A stretch of DNA of 64,000 nt from positions 1 through 64,000 of the forward strand of contig NZ_BBYK01000069.1 of NCBI RefSeq assembly GCF_001570365.1, given 5' to 3'. The notes under the pieces were generated by a model that saw nothing but the letters and a program-made list of their open reading frames with translations, was not told the origin of the DNA and searched no databases. The stretch is from Microtetraspora fusca (GTDB taxonomy: Bacteria > Actinomycetota > Actinomycetes > Streptosporangiales > Streptosporangiaceae). This document shows, piece after piece, positions 25,013-34,910 of the stretch (positions within the stretch are counted from its first letter, which is position 1; every line of letters begins with the position of its first letter). A program made the translations under genes and the position numbers.

Positions 25013-25894
25013 TCAGCTGAGGCGTGCGGCCCAGACGGTGCGTTCGGTGCGTACCGAGAGGTCGTCGCGGCGCAGGATGCTGTGAGGGCTGTCTGTGTCG
25101 AGCAGCCGGTCGAGCGCGGCGAGATCCGCGGCCGGAAGCGCTTGTGCGGCGGCACCGCGGATGCGTAGCAGACTGCTGAATGCGTAGCGGCCGATGGCCT
25201 CGCTGTCGGAGCCTTCGATGTTCACGGCGATGGTGCGCTCGCCTTCGAGGGTGAACCCGGCGGCGATCAGCATCGGCCCCCAGTCGGCGCCGCGGTGGGG
25301 TACGTGTTCGGCGTGGAAGTGCTCGGTCGCAGCGTGGCAGCGGTCTTCCAGGCCGGGCCGGTCCTCCGGGGCGTTCTCGGGCAGGAAACGGGGGAATCCG
25401 GCCAGCTCGACGACGGCGAACAGGCCGCCGGGCGCGAGCATGTCGTGGACGTTGCGCAGGGCGTGGTCGGGGTCGGCCATGTGGTGCATCGAGGCCGAGG
25501 CCCAGACCAGGTCCGGCGTGCCGAGGTCGGGCCAGTCGGTGGCGTCGAGGTCGGCCTGCACGGTGCGCACGCGGTCATCCGCTTCCTGGGCGCATGCCTT
25601 CTGCCGCAGGCGCTGAAGGTGTCCGAGTGAGGCGTCGACGGCGATGACGTGAGCCTCGGGGAAACGGTTCAGGAGGGCGAAGGTGCCCGCTCCCGTGCCG
25701 CAGCCCAGGTCGACGATCTGGCGCGGGCTGGTTTTCAGGGGCAGCCATGCGGTGATGGCGGCGATGTGCTCGGCGAGGACTTCCGCGTCCAGATCGAGGA
25801 TTTCCGCCTGGCCGGCGTCGTCCTGCTGCTGCTGGTGGTGGTGGTGGCCGCGCTGCGCGCCGTGGTGGAGGGTGTGCGGGTGTGCGTGGGTCAT
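25013..25894 (-). CDS. Class I SAM-dependent methyltransferase
   Basis: 293 residues. Motif I VDLGCGTGAGTFALL, acidic loop VIAVDAS, motif II region VQADLDATDWPDLGTPDLVWASASMHHMADP and motif III MLAPGGLFAVVEL define a Methyltransf_11/25-type enzyme of unknown acceptor. The N-terminus is unusual: about 25 residues rich in His and Gln (HHHHQQQQDD), which could bind metal or be disordered. It lies 119 bases downstream of the XRE-cupin regulator on the same strand with a hairpin between, so it is probably transcribed separately. No clear ribosome site precedes the ATG. Confidence 0.82.
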   Translation of the reverse strand: MTHAHPHTLHHGAQRGHHHHQQQQDDAGQAEILDLDAEVLAEHIAAITAWLPLKTSPRQIVDLGCGTGAGTFALLNRFPEAHVIAVDASLGHLQRLRQKACAQEADDRVRTVQADLDATDWPDLGTPDLVWASASMHHMADPDHALRNVHDMLAPGGLFAVVELAGFPRFLPENAPEDRPGLEDRCHAATEHFHAEHVPHRGADWGPMLIAAGFTLEGERTIAVNIEGSDSEAIGRYAFSSLLRIRGAAAQALPAADLAALDRLLDTDSPHSILRRDDLSVRTERTVWAARLS

Positions 25895-25980
25895 GCCGTC
25901 ACCGTAAGGCGGACTTGCTTACCCGGCGAGACGGCTCCCGGGATGCGCAAGATGTCGGCGCGTAGTGCTGCCCGACGCGC

Positions 25981-26009
25981 AAGGCGCGCCCGTACCGAGG
26001 GTGCGCCTT
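25981..26009 (-). terminator. Hairpin after the XRE-cupin gene
   Basis: AAGGCGC and GCGCCTT pair, extended inward by CCC with GGG after one mismatch, around a 7-nt loop; it begins four bases past the regulator stop. No T-tract on the minus strand, so a factor-assisted or GC-type terminator. Confidence 0.5.
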
Positions 26010-26013
26010 GCCG

Positions 26014-26619
26014 TCATTCGCCGATGCCAGGGGTGTCGCCGTCGCCGCCGATGTCGCGCTGGTGTCCACGGCGGGCATCGCGGTCGAAGATGCCCAGGAT
26101 TTCACACGGTCCGCCTTCGGCGCCGATGGCGTGCGGCATCATGGTGGGGAACTCGGCGGCCTGGTTGGTCTCGAGGCGGAAGCGCCGGTGGCCCAGCATG
26201 AGGATCGCGGTGCCGGAGAGTACGACCAGCCATTCCCGGCCGGGGTGGGCGCGCATGCGGGCCGGGTTGTCGGGCGGTGGCTCGGTCATGCGCTGGCGTA
26301 CGACGCTCATGCCGGGGTCGCCCTTCACGGGCCAGCGCATCAGGCCGTGGGTGCCGTCGATCATCGGGCTGGTGACGACGTCGTCGGTGGCGGTCTCGAC
26401 GAGCTGGTCGAGGGTGGTGTCCAGGGCGCGGGCGAGGGTGACGAGCTGGTCCAGGGCGAGGCGGCGCTGACCGTTCTCGATGCGGCTCAGTGAGGACTGG
26501 CTGAGGTTGGCGCGGCCGGCCAGTTCTTCCAGGGACCAGCCCTGCGCGACCCTCAGGGCGCGGATGCGTTTGCGTACGAGGCTGTCCAGCTCTCCACTTT
26601 CTTGCGTCATGCGCAACAT
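26014..26619 (-). CDS. XRE family regulator with C-terminal cupin domain
   Basis: About 201 residues. Helix-turn-helix (residues 12-70): RIRALRVAQGWSLEELAGRANLSQSSLSRIENGQRR. The C-terminal small cupin barrel (about 100-190) contains RMRAHPGREWLVVLSGTAILMLGHRRFRL and FPTMMPHAIGAEGGPCEIL. Three in-frame ATGs are possible; the second of the MM pair is preferred because AAGGAG lies six bases before it. These regulators sense a small ligand through the cupin and often control a neighbouring catabolic or detoxification gene. The divergent gene is now a remnant, so the original target may be lost; the methyltransferase downstream is the other candidate. Confidence 0.85.
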   Translation of the reverse strand: MLRMTQESGELDSLVRKRIRALRVAQGWSLEELAGRANLSQSSLSRIENGQRRLALDQLVTLARALDTTLDQLVETATDDVVTSPMIDGTHGLMRWPVKGDPGMSVVRQRMTEPPPDNPARMRAHPGREWLVVLSGTAILMLGHRRFRLETNQAAEFPTMMPHAIGAEGGPCEILGIFDRDARRGHQRDIGGDGDTPGIGE

Positions 26620-26704
26620 CATATGCTCCTTCCGCAATGCGGCTTCAACGTCGTGTCCAGAAGGCCCGAATCGGCTGATGCCACGCACGAGGAAAGGGCA
26701 CGAC

Positions 26705-26780
26705 ATGTCTACGCAGACCTCCCGTTACGCGAGCGACGCACTGCCTGGTGAGACCGTGGACGTTGTGGTGATCGGCGCGC
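26705..26780 (+). pseudogene. N-terminal remnant of a FAD/NAD-binding oxidoreductase
   Basis: MSTQTSRYASDALPGETVDV followed by VVIGA is a typical start of a flavin-dependent oxidoreductase with its first beta strand, but the GxGxxG loop is cut off at GAPRRC. It begins divergently from the XRE-cupin regulator, consistent with having once been its target. Only about 25 codons survive. Confidence 0.5.
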
Positions 26781-26952
26781 CACGCAGATGCAGGCCCGCG
26801 AGCACCTGAACGGCCTGAAGCTGCCGCTGGAGCATGGGCATCAAGGCCGGCACCGGGGAGTCGGTCGCCTCGTACGCGTGGATCAACCGCTGGGGGCGCG
26901 GGGAAGCCGAACAGACGGCGGTCGGCACAGCCCAGCCCGACGGCCAGCAGAG

Positions 26953-27108
26953 CCTTGGGAGACCGGACCGAAGGACGCAGTCGTTGCCGACTCGAAGGAG
27001 ATTGCGCGGATAGTCGCTGTATTCGAGCCCAGTCTGTTCGTCTGGCACTGCCACATGCTGGAACACGAGGGCGGCGAGATGATGTCCACGTATCGCGTCG
27101 GCCCCTGA
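26953..27108 (+). pseudogene. C-terminal remnant of a multicopper oxidase
   Basis: About 51 codons ending in FVWHCHMLEHEGGEMMSTYRV carry the HCHxxxHE copper motif that ends the last cupredoxin domain of multicopper oxidases. All upstream domains are missing. The preceding bases (26785-26950) encode nothing I recognise and join two unrelated remnants. Confidence 0.7.
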
Positions 27109-27120
27109 CTTGTTCCTCGG

Positions 27121-29841
27121 TTATTTGCGGAGCGGCTTCAGCCGTACGGCGGTGACCTTGTACTCCGGGCACGAGGTCTCGGTGTCCGAATGGCCGGACG
27201 TGACGGTGTTCACCTGGCTGGACGGGAAGTGGAAGGAGCAGAAGACCTGCCCCTGCGCCGCCTCGTCGGTGAGGCGGGCGGTCAGCGTCGCCTGGCCGTG
27301 CCGGCTCTCCACCAGGACCGGATCGCCGTCGCGCAGCGCGTACCGGACGGCGTCGGACGGGTGCAGGTCAAGCCGGTCCTCGGCGTCGAGCCGCAGGTTG
27401 TCGGTCCTGCGGGTCATGCTGCCCGAGTTGTAGTGCGCCCAGCGGCGGCCGGTGACCAGTACGAGCGGATAGTCCTCGTCCGGCGACTCCCCCGGCGGCA
27501 GGTACGGGACGGCGGCGAGGCGGGCCCGCCCGTCGGGGGTGGCGAACCGCTCCCGGTACAGCGTGGCCTCGCCGGGGCGATCGGGATCCGGGCAGGGCCA
27601 GGGGATCGCGCCCTCCCGGTCGAGGCGGGCGTGCGAGAGCCCGGCGAACATGGGCGCCACCCGGGCGCACTCGGCCAGCGCGTCGGCGGGGGTCACGCAG
27701 CCGAGATCGACCCCGAGCGCCGCGGCGACGGCGTGGACGGCGGCGAAGTCCGTCCCGGCCTCGCCGGGAAGCGGCAGGGCGGGCCGCACCCGCTGGAACC
27801 TGCGGTCGAAGTTGACGAAGGTGCCGTCCTTCTCCAGCCAGGAGGCGGCGGGCAGCACGACGTCGGCCCGGCGGGCGGTCTCGCTGAGGAACAGCTCCTG
27901 GCAGACGACGAGCGGGCAGGCGTCCAGCGCCTCGGCGACCCGGGTGGCGTCGGGGTCGGTCGCGCACACGTCCTCGCCGATGATCCACAGCGCGCCGAGG
28001 CGGCCGGCCCGCGCCGCCGCGAACATCTCCGGGATGCGCAGGCCGGGGCGGGTGGGGACCGGGACGCCCCAGACCTCGGCGGCGCGGGCGGTCGCGACGG
28101 GATCGGTCACCTTGCCGTAGCCCGGCAGGCTGTCCGGCAGTGCTCCCATGTCGGAGGCGCCCTGGACGTTGTTCTGCCCGCGCAGCGGGTTCACGCCGTA
28201 CCCGCGGCCGATGCCGACCGCCCCGCGCAGGATCGCCAGGTTGGCCAGCGCCCGCACGCCGTCCGTGCCGTGCAGGTGCTCGGTCACGCCCAGGCCGTAC
28301 ACGATCGCGGGCCGCTCGGCTCGTCCGTACAGCCGGGCCGCCTCGACCACGTCGGCGGCGGGGACGCCGGTGAGGACGGCCACCCTGTCGGGCGGATATT
28401 CCGCGAGCAGGCCGGTCAGCTCGGGCAGCCCGGCCGCGTGCAGCCGCAGGAACTCCTCGTCGGCCAGCCCCTCGGCGAGCAGGACGTGCGCGAGGCCGTG
28501 GAAGAGCGCGACGTTGGTTCCGGGGTGGGGCCGCAGGTGGACGTCCGCGTGCCGGGCCAGCCCCACGGCCCGCGGGTCGACGGCTATCAGCCGGGTCCCG
28601 CGCAGGACGCGCTGGAGCAGCCGGGCGCCGACCACGGGGTGCGCCTCGACCGGGTTCGCGCCGACGAGGAGCAGGCAGTCGGCCCGCTCGACGTCGTCGA
28701 AGGAGTCCGTCCCGCCGGCCAGCCCGAACGAGGCGGTCAGTCCGGCGGCCGAGGGCGCGTGGCACAGGCGGGAGCAGTTGTCCACGTTGTTGGTGCCGAT
28801 CACGACCCGCATGAACTTCTGCACCAGGTAGTTCTCCTCGTTGGTCGCCCGCGCCGAGGAGATCGCCGCCACCGCGTCGGGTCCGCCCTCCGCGACGGCG
28901 GCGCGCAGCCCCCGGGCCACCCGGTCGAGCGCCTCCGCCCAGCTCGCCGGCTCCAGGCGTCCGTCGCGGCGCACGAGCGGGCGGGTGAGCCGCTCCGGCG
29001 AGCGGACGAACCCGTGCGCGAACCTGCCCTTCACGCAGGCGTGGCCGCGGTTGACCGGCCCGTCGAGATCGGGCAGGACGGCGGTGATCTCGCCGTCGCG
29101 GGTGAGCACCTCCAGCGAGCACCCCACGCCGCAGTATCCGCAGGTCGTACGCGTTCGGGTCAGGTCGGGACGCGGAGCACGGGCGGGCAGCCCCGGTTCG
29201 GTGAGCGCCCCGGTGGGGCACGTCGTGACGCAGCCGCCGCAGGCGACGCAGTCGGAGTCCGCCCACGCCCCGCCGGTGCCCGGGGCGACGACGGTGTCGG
29301 CTCCCCTGCCGGTCAGCGTCAGGGCGAACGTGCCCTGCACGTCCGCGCACATGCGCACGCAACGGCCGCACGCGATGCACAGATCCCGGTCGAGGCGGAT
29401 GTAGGGGTGGCTGTCGTCCCGCCCCCGGCCTCCCGCGCCGCGCGCGACGTCCGGCGCGACACCGAGCTCGGCGCAGACCTGGGCCAGCTCGCCGCCGCCC
29501 ATGTCATCCTCCAGGCCGCGCGGGGACGGCGCGGGCGAGGGCGGGACCGCTCCCGGCGGCAGCGCCGAGACGATCACCTCGACGGCGTCGCGGCGCAGCG
29601 CCCGCAGCTCCTCGGCCGCGACCTCGATCTCGGCGCCGTCCGACGCCGGGGTCACGCACGCCGCGACCACGTGCCCGAAGGCCCGCACCAGGCACGTACG
29701 GCAGGAGCCGGCCGGGGGCAGCCGGTCGTCGTGGCACAACGTCGGCACGTCGACGCCCGCCGCGCGCACCGCGTCGAGCAGCGAAGCGCCCTCGGCGATC
29801 TCGACGGGCACGCCGTCCACGCGTACCCTCACCGGTCCCAC
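27121..29841 (-). CDS. fdhA: NAD-dependent formate dehydrogenase, molybdopterin alpha subunit
   Basis: 906 residues. N-terminal [2Fe-2S] ferredoxin domain (Cys 36, 47, 50, 62); two [4Fe-4S] clusters from Cys 155/158/161/165 and 198/201/204/208; catalytic-domain [4Fe-4S] motif CGYCGVGC with a fourth Cys in NRGHACVKGRF; the Mo/W ligand is Cys 360 in SRLCHAPS, not selenocysteine. The C-terminal guanine dinucleotide domain includes LVLVTGRRWAHYNSGSMTRR. It oxidises formate to CO2 in the cytoplasm and passes electrons to the NAD-reducing subunit. The GTG start overlaps the end of the upstream FdsG-FdsB gene by 13 bases. FdhD and cofactor genes are not in the window. Confidence 0.9.
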   Translation of the reverse strand: MGPVRVRVDGVPVEIAEGASLLDAVRAAGVDVPTLCHDDRLPPAGSCRTCLVRAFGHVVAACVTPASDGAEIEVAAEELRALRRDAVEVIVSALPPGAVPPSPAPSPRGLEDDMGGGELAQVCAELGVAPDVARGAGGRGRDDSHPYIRLDRDLCIACGRCVRMCADVQGTFALTLTGRGADTVVAPGTGGAWADSDCVACGGCVTTCPTGALTEPGLPARAPRPDLTRTRTTCGYCGVGCSLEVLTRDGEITAVLPDLDGPVNRGHACVKGRFAHGFVRSPERLTRPLVRRDGRLEPASWAEALDRVARGLRAAVAEGGPDAVAAISSARATNEENYLVQKFMRVVIGTNNVDNCSRLCHAPSAAGLTASFGLAGGTDSFDDVERADCLLLVGANPVEAHPVVGARLLQRVLRGTRLIAVDPRAVGLARHADVHLRPHPGTNVALFHGLAHVLLAEGLADEEFLRLHAAGLPELTGLLAEYPPDRVAVLTGVPAADVVEAARLYGRAERPAIVYGLGVTEHLHGTDGVRALANLAILRGAVGIGRGYGVNPLRGQNNVQGASDMGALPDSLPGYGKVTDPVATARAAEVWGVPVPTRPGLRIPEMFAAARAGRLGALWIIGEDVCATDPDATRVAEALDACPLVVCQELFLSETARRADVVLPAASWLEKDGTFVNFDRRFQRVRPALPLPGEAGTDFAAVHAVAAALGVDLGCVTPADALAECARVAPMFAGLSHARLDREGAIPWPCPDPDRPGEATLYRERFATPDGRARLAAVPYLPPGESPDEDYPLVLVTGRRWAHYNSGSMTRRTDNLRLDAEDRLDLHPSDAVRYALRDGDPVLVESRHGQATLTARLTDEAAQGQVFCSFHFPSSQVNTVTSGHSDTETSCPEYKVTAVRLKPLRK

Positions 29842-31499
29842 CCCCGGAGCCGCTCGCCGTACGCGCGGGCGAGGCCGCGCACCGCGGCGGGCACACGCTT
29901 ACCGAAAGCGCACAGGCTCGCCTGGCTCATCAGCCGCAGCAGCCGGGCGTACTCCTCGCCGGGCGGCGCGCCGGACGCGGCGATCTCCAGGCCGCGGCGG
30001 GACCCGACGCGGCACGGCGAGCAGGCGCCGCAGCTCTCGGCGGAGGCGAACTCCCAGATGTGCCGCAGCACCTGCTCCGGGGTCACACTCCGGTCGAAGG
30101 CGACCAGCCCGGCGTGGCCGAGCGCGGCGCCGCGGGCGCTCAGCCCGGCTTCGGTCAGCGGCACGTCCAACTCTTGGGCGGCGAGGAACCCGCCCAGCGG
30201 CCCGCCCACCTGCAGGACGTCCAGTTCCGCGCCGTCACGCAGCCCACCGCCCAGCTCGTAGACGATCCCTCGCACCGGTGTCCCGAGCTCGACCTCGTAG
30301 CAACCTGGGCGGGCGAACCGCTCGGACAGGCAGACGAGCTTGGTGCCGGTCTCCTCCGGCGTGCCGCGCCGGGCGTACACGTCGCCGCCGCAGCGCATGA
30401 TCCACGGGATGGCCGCCAGGGTCTCGACATTGTTGACCACGGTCGGCGCGTCCCACAGCCCCCGGTCCGTCGGATAGGGAGGGCGGGGCAGGGCACAGCC
30501 GCGCCCGCCCTCCAGCCCGGCGATGAGCGCCGTCTCCTCGCCGGCCACATAGGACCCGGCGCCCTCCACCACCTCGATGTCCACGTGCACGTCTCGGCCG
30601 TGGATCCGGTGCCCGAGATGCCCGGCCGCGTACGCCTCGCCGAGCGCGGCGCGCATCCGGGCCAGCGCACGCGGGTACTCCGAGCGCACCAGCACGACGC
30701 CCCGCCGCGCCCCGCAGGCGAGGCAGGCCAGGGCCAGCCCCTCCAGCACCCGCCCGGGATCCTCCTCCATCAGCAGCCGATCGGCGTACGAGCCGGGGTC
30801 GCCCTCGTCCCCGTTGGCCACCACGACGGTGTCCGATGAGCCGCCCGCCGCCGCCCACTTCGCGGCCACGGGGAACCCTGCCCCGCCGCGCCCCCGCAGC
30901 CCGGAGGCCGCCACTTCGGCCCGGACCCGCTCGCCGCCCGGCCCGCGCACGACATCCGGCCACACCCGCCAGGCGGCCTCCCCCTCCAGGACACCGGCGA
31001 GAACCACCGGATCCCCGGTGGCGTCAGCGGCCGGAATCGTCGGCGCGTACGGCGGTGCCCGGCCGGAGAGCTGATCGGCGAGGTTCTGCCCGGTGCACGG
31101 CGTGTCACCGTCCATGGCCGCCGGTCCCGTGTAGCAGTAGCCGAGGCATCGCACGCACTGCAGGGAGACGCCCGCCTCGGGGTCGGCGTGGCCGGTCGCG
31201 ACGCCGACCGCGTTCTCGACCTCCGCGAGATGACGTCCCGCGCGGGCCGCGAAGCACGCGGTGGCACCGCAGACCCGGACGTGGCGCGGGGCGTGCGGGG
31301 TGGCGAGGTCTGCGTAGTAGGTGGCGGGCCCGAGTCCCGCCGCGGCCGGCAGGCCGAATCCCCGCGCGACGTCGGGCGCCCACGATCTCGGGTCCTCCGC
31401 CGTACGGTCGGCAGTTTCGGCGAGGGCTTCCATCAGCCGGACGCCGGGACGTCCCCGCCGGTCGGCCAGTGCCCTGAACGCAGCGAAACGTTCAGACAT
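29829..31499 (-). CDS. Formate dehydrogenase fused gamma-beta subunit (NuoE-NuoF type)
   Basis: 556 residues. Residues about 1-150 are the thioredoxin-fold [2Fe-2S] domain: VCGATACF then LQCVRCLGYCYTGPA. The remainder is NuoF/FdsB-like: RGRGGAGFPVAAKW (NADH/FMN site), GDEGDPGSYADR, VVNNVETLAAIPW, and the [4Fe-4S] set ESCGACSPCRVG with a later Cys in SQASLCAFGKR. Fusion of gamma and beta chains occurs in other soluble formate dehydrogenases and hydrogenases. It reduces NAD with electrons from the alpha subunit. The ATG at MSERFAAFRAL is preferred; the ribosome site (GATGGGAA) is weak. First gene of the operon, divergent from the V/A ATPase. Confidence 0.9.
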   Translation of the reverse strand: MSERFAAFRALADRRGRPGVRLMEALAETADRTAEDPRSWAPDVARGFGLPAAAGLGPATYYADLATPHAPRHVRVCGATACFAARAGRHLAEVENAVGVATGHADPEAGVSLQCVRCLGYCYTGPAAMDGDTPCTGQNLADQLSGRAPPYAPTIPAADATGDPVVLAGVLEGEAAWRVWPDVVRGPGGERVRAEVAASGLRGRGGAGFPVAAKWAAAGGSSDTVVVANGDEGDPGSYADRLLMEEDPGRVLEGLALACLACGARRGVVLVRSEYPRALARMRAALGEAYAAGHLGHRIHGRDVHVDIEVVEGAGSYVAGEETALIAGLEGGRGCALPRPPYPTDRGLWDAPTVVNNVETLAAIPWIMRCGGDVYARRGTPEETGTKLVCLSERFARPGCYEVELGTPVRGIVYELGGGLRDGAELDVLQVGGPLGGFLAAQELDVPLTEAGLSARGAALGHAGLVAFDRSVTPEQVLRHIWEFASAESCGACSPCRVGSRRGLEIAASGAPPGEEYARLLRLMSQASLCAFGKRVPAAVRGLARAYGERLRGWDR

Positions 31500-31599
31500 G
31501 TTCCCATCATGCCCCCGCACCCGATTCGCCGAGCTCAGGGGGCATGGCCCTATGCAGACGAGAGGCACTTGCCGGACAGGCGGCCTCCAGCCCATTCAT

Positions 31600-31625
31600 G
31601 ACATATATCCGCATTTCGGACATAT
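31600..31625. promoter_or_regulatory. Repeated GACATAT motif between fdh and the V/A ATPase
   Basis: GACATAT occurs twice, 19 bases apart, in the only AT-rich patch of the divergent region. It overlaps an imperfect inverted repeat, TATATCCG and CGGACATA (7 of 8). The spacing puts both copies on nearly the same DNA face, as for a dimeric regulator that could control both divergent operons. Confidence 0.45.
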
Positions 31626-31631
31626 TTAAGC

Positions 31632-31662
31632 CCCCTGTCGGCGATATCAACGTGTACAGGGG
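31632..31662 (+). promoter_or_regulatory. Leader inverted repeat before the ATPase operon
   Basis: CCCCTGT and ACAGGGG form a perfect 7-bp inverted repeat with a 17-base spacer, about 50 bases before the first ATPase gene. It could fold in the leader or be an operator. Confidence 0.35.
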
Positions 31663-31714
31663 CATCACCTCCAATGACGGCTCATACATGCGACCGGCGT
31701 CGACGGAGGTGACG

Positions 31715-32149
31715 ATGGCCCGACTGAGTGATTTCCTGCAGCGGTTCCGCCCTGCCGTGGTACCGGGCGCGGCGGCGCCGTCCGCGGTTCCGGCCGACTA
31801 TGCCGCGGACCGGAGCCCCGAGCTCGACGTGGTCTTCTCCGCCCTCGCAGAGGTGCGGTCCGCGTGCGCCGCCGAGCGCTCGCGAGCGGAGCAGCGCGCC
31901 GAGGAGATACGGGAACAGGCCCGCGTCCAAGCCGCCGTTGTCATCTCGGCGGCCCGGCGGGCGGCCGCGACCGAGAAAGCGCGGGCCTCGGCCGCCGCAC
32001 TGCGGGAGGCCGACGAGGAGAGCCGGGCCGCCACCCGCGCCGCAGAGCGCGCCGCGAGCGATGTCCGCGCGCGGGCCGAAGCCCGGATGCCGGACGAGGT
32101 GGCGCGAATCGTCGCCCAGGTGAAGGCGCTGGCCGGTGATCCATCATGA
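31715..32149 (+). CDS. V/A-type ATPase peripheral stalk subunit H/G-like
   Basis: 144 residues. After about 45 residues the chain is one long charged Ala-rich helix (RAEQRAEEIREQARVQAAVV, then AARRAAATEKARASAAALRE), as expected for the small stalk subunit (archaeal AhaH, V-ATPase G). The start was chosen for GGAGGTGACG just upstream; an ATG nine codons earlier has no ribosome site. Its stop overlaps the start of the subunit C gene (ATGA). The identification rests on coiled-coil character plus first place in the operon; sequence motifs alone would not prove it. Confidence 0.65.
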   Translation: MARLSDFLQRFRPAVVPGAAAPSAVPADYAADRSPELDVVFSALAEVRSACAAERSRAEQRAEEIREQARVQAAVVISAARRAAATEKARASAAALREADEESRAATRAAERAASDVRARAEARMPDEVARIVAQVKALAGDPS

Positions 32150-33057
32150 CCGCCGCCTGGGTCGCCGGTTCGACGCGGGCCAGAGCCCTGGCCCGCCGGA
32201 GGGTGGGCCGGGCCGCCGCCCGCCGGGTCGCGGCCTGCCGCTCGGCCGACGAGGCGGTGGCCGTCCTGGCCGACACCCCCTACGGGCACGACGTACGGCG
32301 CGGCCAGAGCCTGGCCCAGGCCCAGTGGGCGGTGCTCGCCACGCTGCTGTGGCATCTGCGCGTGCTCGCCGGATGGCTTCCCCGGGAGGGCGGGCAGGCG
32401 ATCCGCGTCCTGGTCCGGTGGTTCGAGATCGCCAACGTGGACGAACTCATGTGCCGGCTGTCCGGTGTGCCCGCCGACCCCGAGTTCGTCCTCGGTTCGG
32501 CGGGTACGGCATGGCCGCGTCTGCGGCGGAGCGCGTCGCTCGCCGAGCTCCGGACCACGCTGGCCGCCTCCGCGTGGGGGGACCCGGGCGGCGCGGGCCG
32601 CCGGGAGATCCAGCTCGGCATGCGCGTCGCCTGGGCCGGGCGTGTCGCCGACGCGATGCCCACCGCCGGCGCGTGGGTCCTGGGTGCAACGGCGCTGCTG
32701 GCCGCCCGCGAGCGGTATGCCGAGGCACGTGACCTGCCGGCCGGGATCCGGGAGCGCTGCCGTGCTCTGCTCGGCGTCGGGGCCGTCGAGGCTGCCTCGC
32801 TCCCGGAGATGGCCGAGCGTCTGGCCCCGCCCGCCCGCTGGGTGCTGCGCGACATCGACCATCCCCGGCAGCTATGGGAGGGCGAGGAGCGCTGGTGGAC
32901 GAGGGTGGAGGAGGACGGCCGCGACCTGCTGGCCGGCTCGGGGTTCTCCATGGGCCCTGTCCTGGGAGCCGTCGCCGTTCTCGCCGCGGATGCCCGGCGG
33001 GTCCGCGCCGCGCTCGAACTCGCCGCGCGAGGTGGTGACGGCGATGCCCCTGTCTGA
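32146..33057 (+). CDS. V/A-type ATPase subunit C (AC39-like)
   Basis: 303 residues, all-helical with no membrane segment. Features such as STRARALARRRVG, LRVLAGWLPREGGQAIRVLVRWFEIANVDELM and GMRVAWAGRVADAMP fit the funnel-shaped C/d subunit that links the central rotor stalk to the membrane ring. It lies between the stalk and membrane subunits as in archaeal-type operons. It overlaps the preceding gene by four bases. The sequence is divergent, so the call leans partly on operon order. Confidence 0.75.
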   Translation: MTAAWVAGSTRARALARRRVGRAAARRVAACRSADEAVAVLADTPYGHDVRRGQSLAQAQWAVLATLLWHLRVLAGWLPREGGQAIRVLVRWFEIANVDELMCRLSGVPADPEFVLGSAGTAWPRLRRSASLAELRTTLAASAWGDPGGAGRREIQLGMRVAWAGRVADAMPTAGAWVLGATALLAARERYAEARDLPAGIRERCRALLGVGAVEAASLPEMAERLAPPARWVLRDIDHPRQLWEGEERWWTRVEEDGRDLLAGSGFSMGPVLGAVAVLAADARRVRAALELAARGGDGDAPV

Positions 33058-33096
33058 CCTGTCGGGGCGGCGGGGCCCGCGGACGCGGCGGCGATC

Positions 33097-34691
<1,595 letters not shown>

Positions 34692-34697
34692 CCGTTC

Positions 34698-34910
34698 ATG
34701 GCGAGCATCGCGATCATCGGAGAGACCGTCCGCGTGGCCGGGTACGGCCTGGCGGGCGCGCTCGTCCTGCCCGCCGAGAACGCCGACGAGGTCCGTACGG
34801 CGTGGCGGGGTCTGGGGCCCGAGGTGGCCGTGGTGATCCTCACACCCGCGGCGGCCGCCTCCCTCGGCGACGCGAGCGGCGGGCCGCTGAGGGTGGTGAT
34901 GCCGGTGTGA
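34698..34910 (+). CDS. V/A-type ATPase subunit F, short form
   Basis: 70 residues, shorter than the usual 100 or so. The start is typical: ASIAIIGETVRVAGYGLAGA, then a second strand VAVVILTPAAAASLG. The C-terminal helix that inserts into the A3B3 head in other F subunits is missing or reduced. It sits between K and E, as in other operons of this type, and its stop overlaps the GTG of subunit E. Confidence 0.75.
   Translation: MASIAIIGETVRVAGYGLAGALVLPAENADEVRTAWRGLGPEVAVVILTPAAAASLGDASGGPLRVVMPV

Noticed and set aside
28750-28800. Selenocysteine in formate dehydrogenase, given the Sec-like tRNA element
   Set aside because: The Mo-ligand codon is read as Cys (SRLCHAPS) with no in-frame TGA, so no Sec decoding is needed here.
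27190-30261. 1023-codon plus-strand open frame opposite formate dehydrogenase
   Set aside because: Low-complexity shadow of the two minus-strand genes, which carry complete iron-sulphur and molybdopterin motifs.
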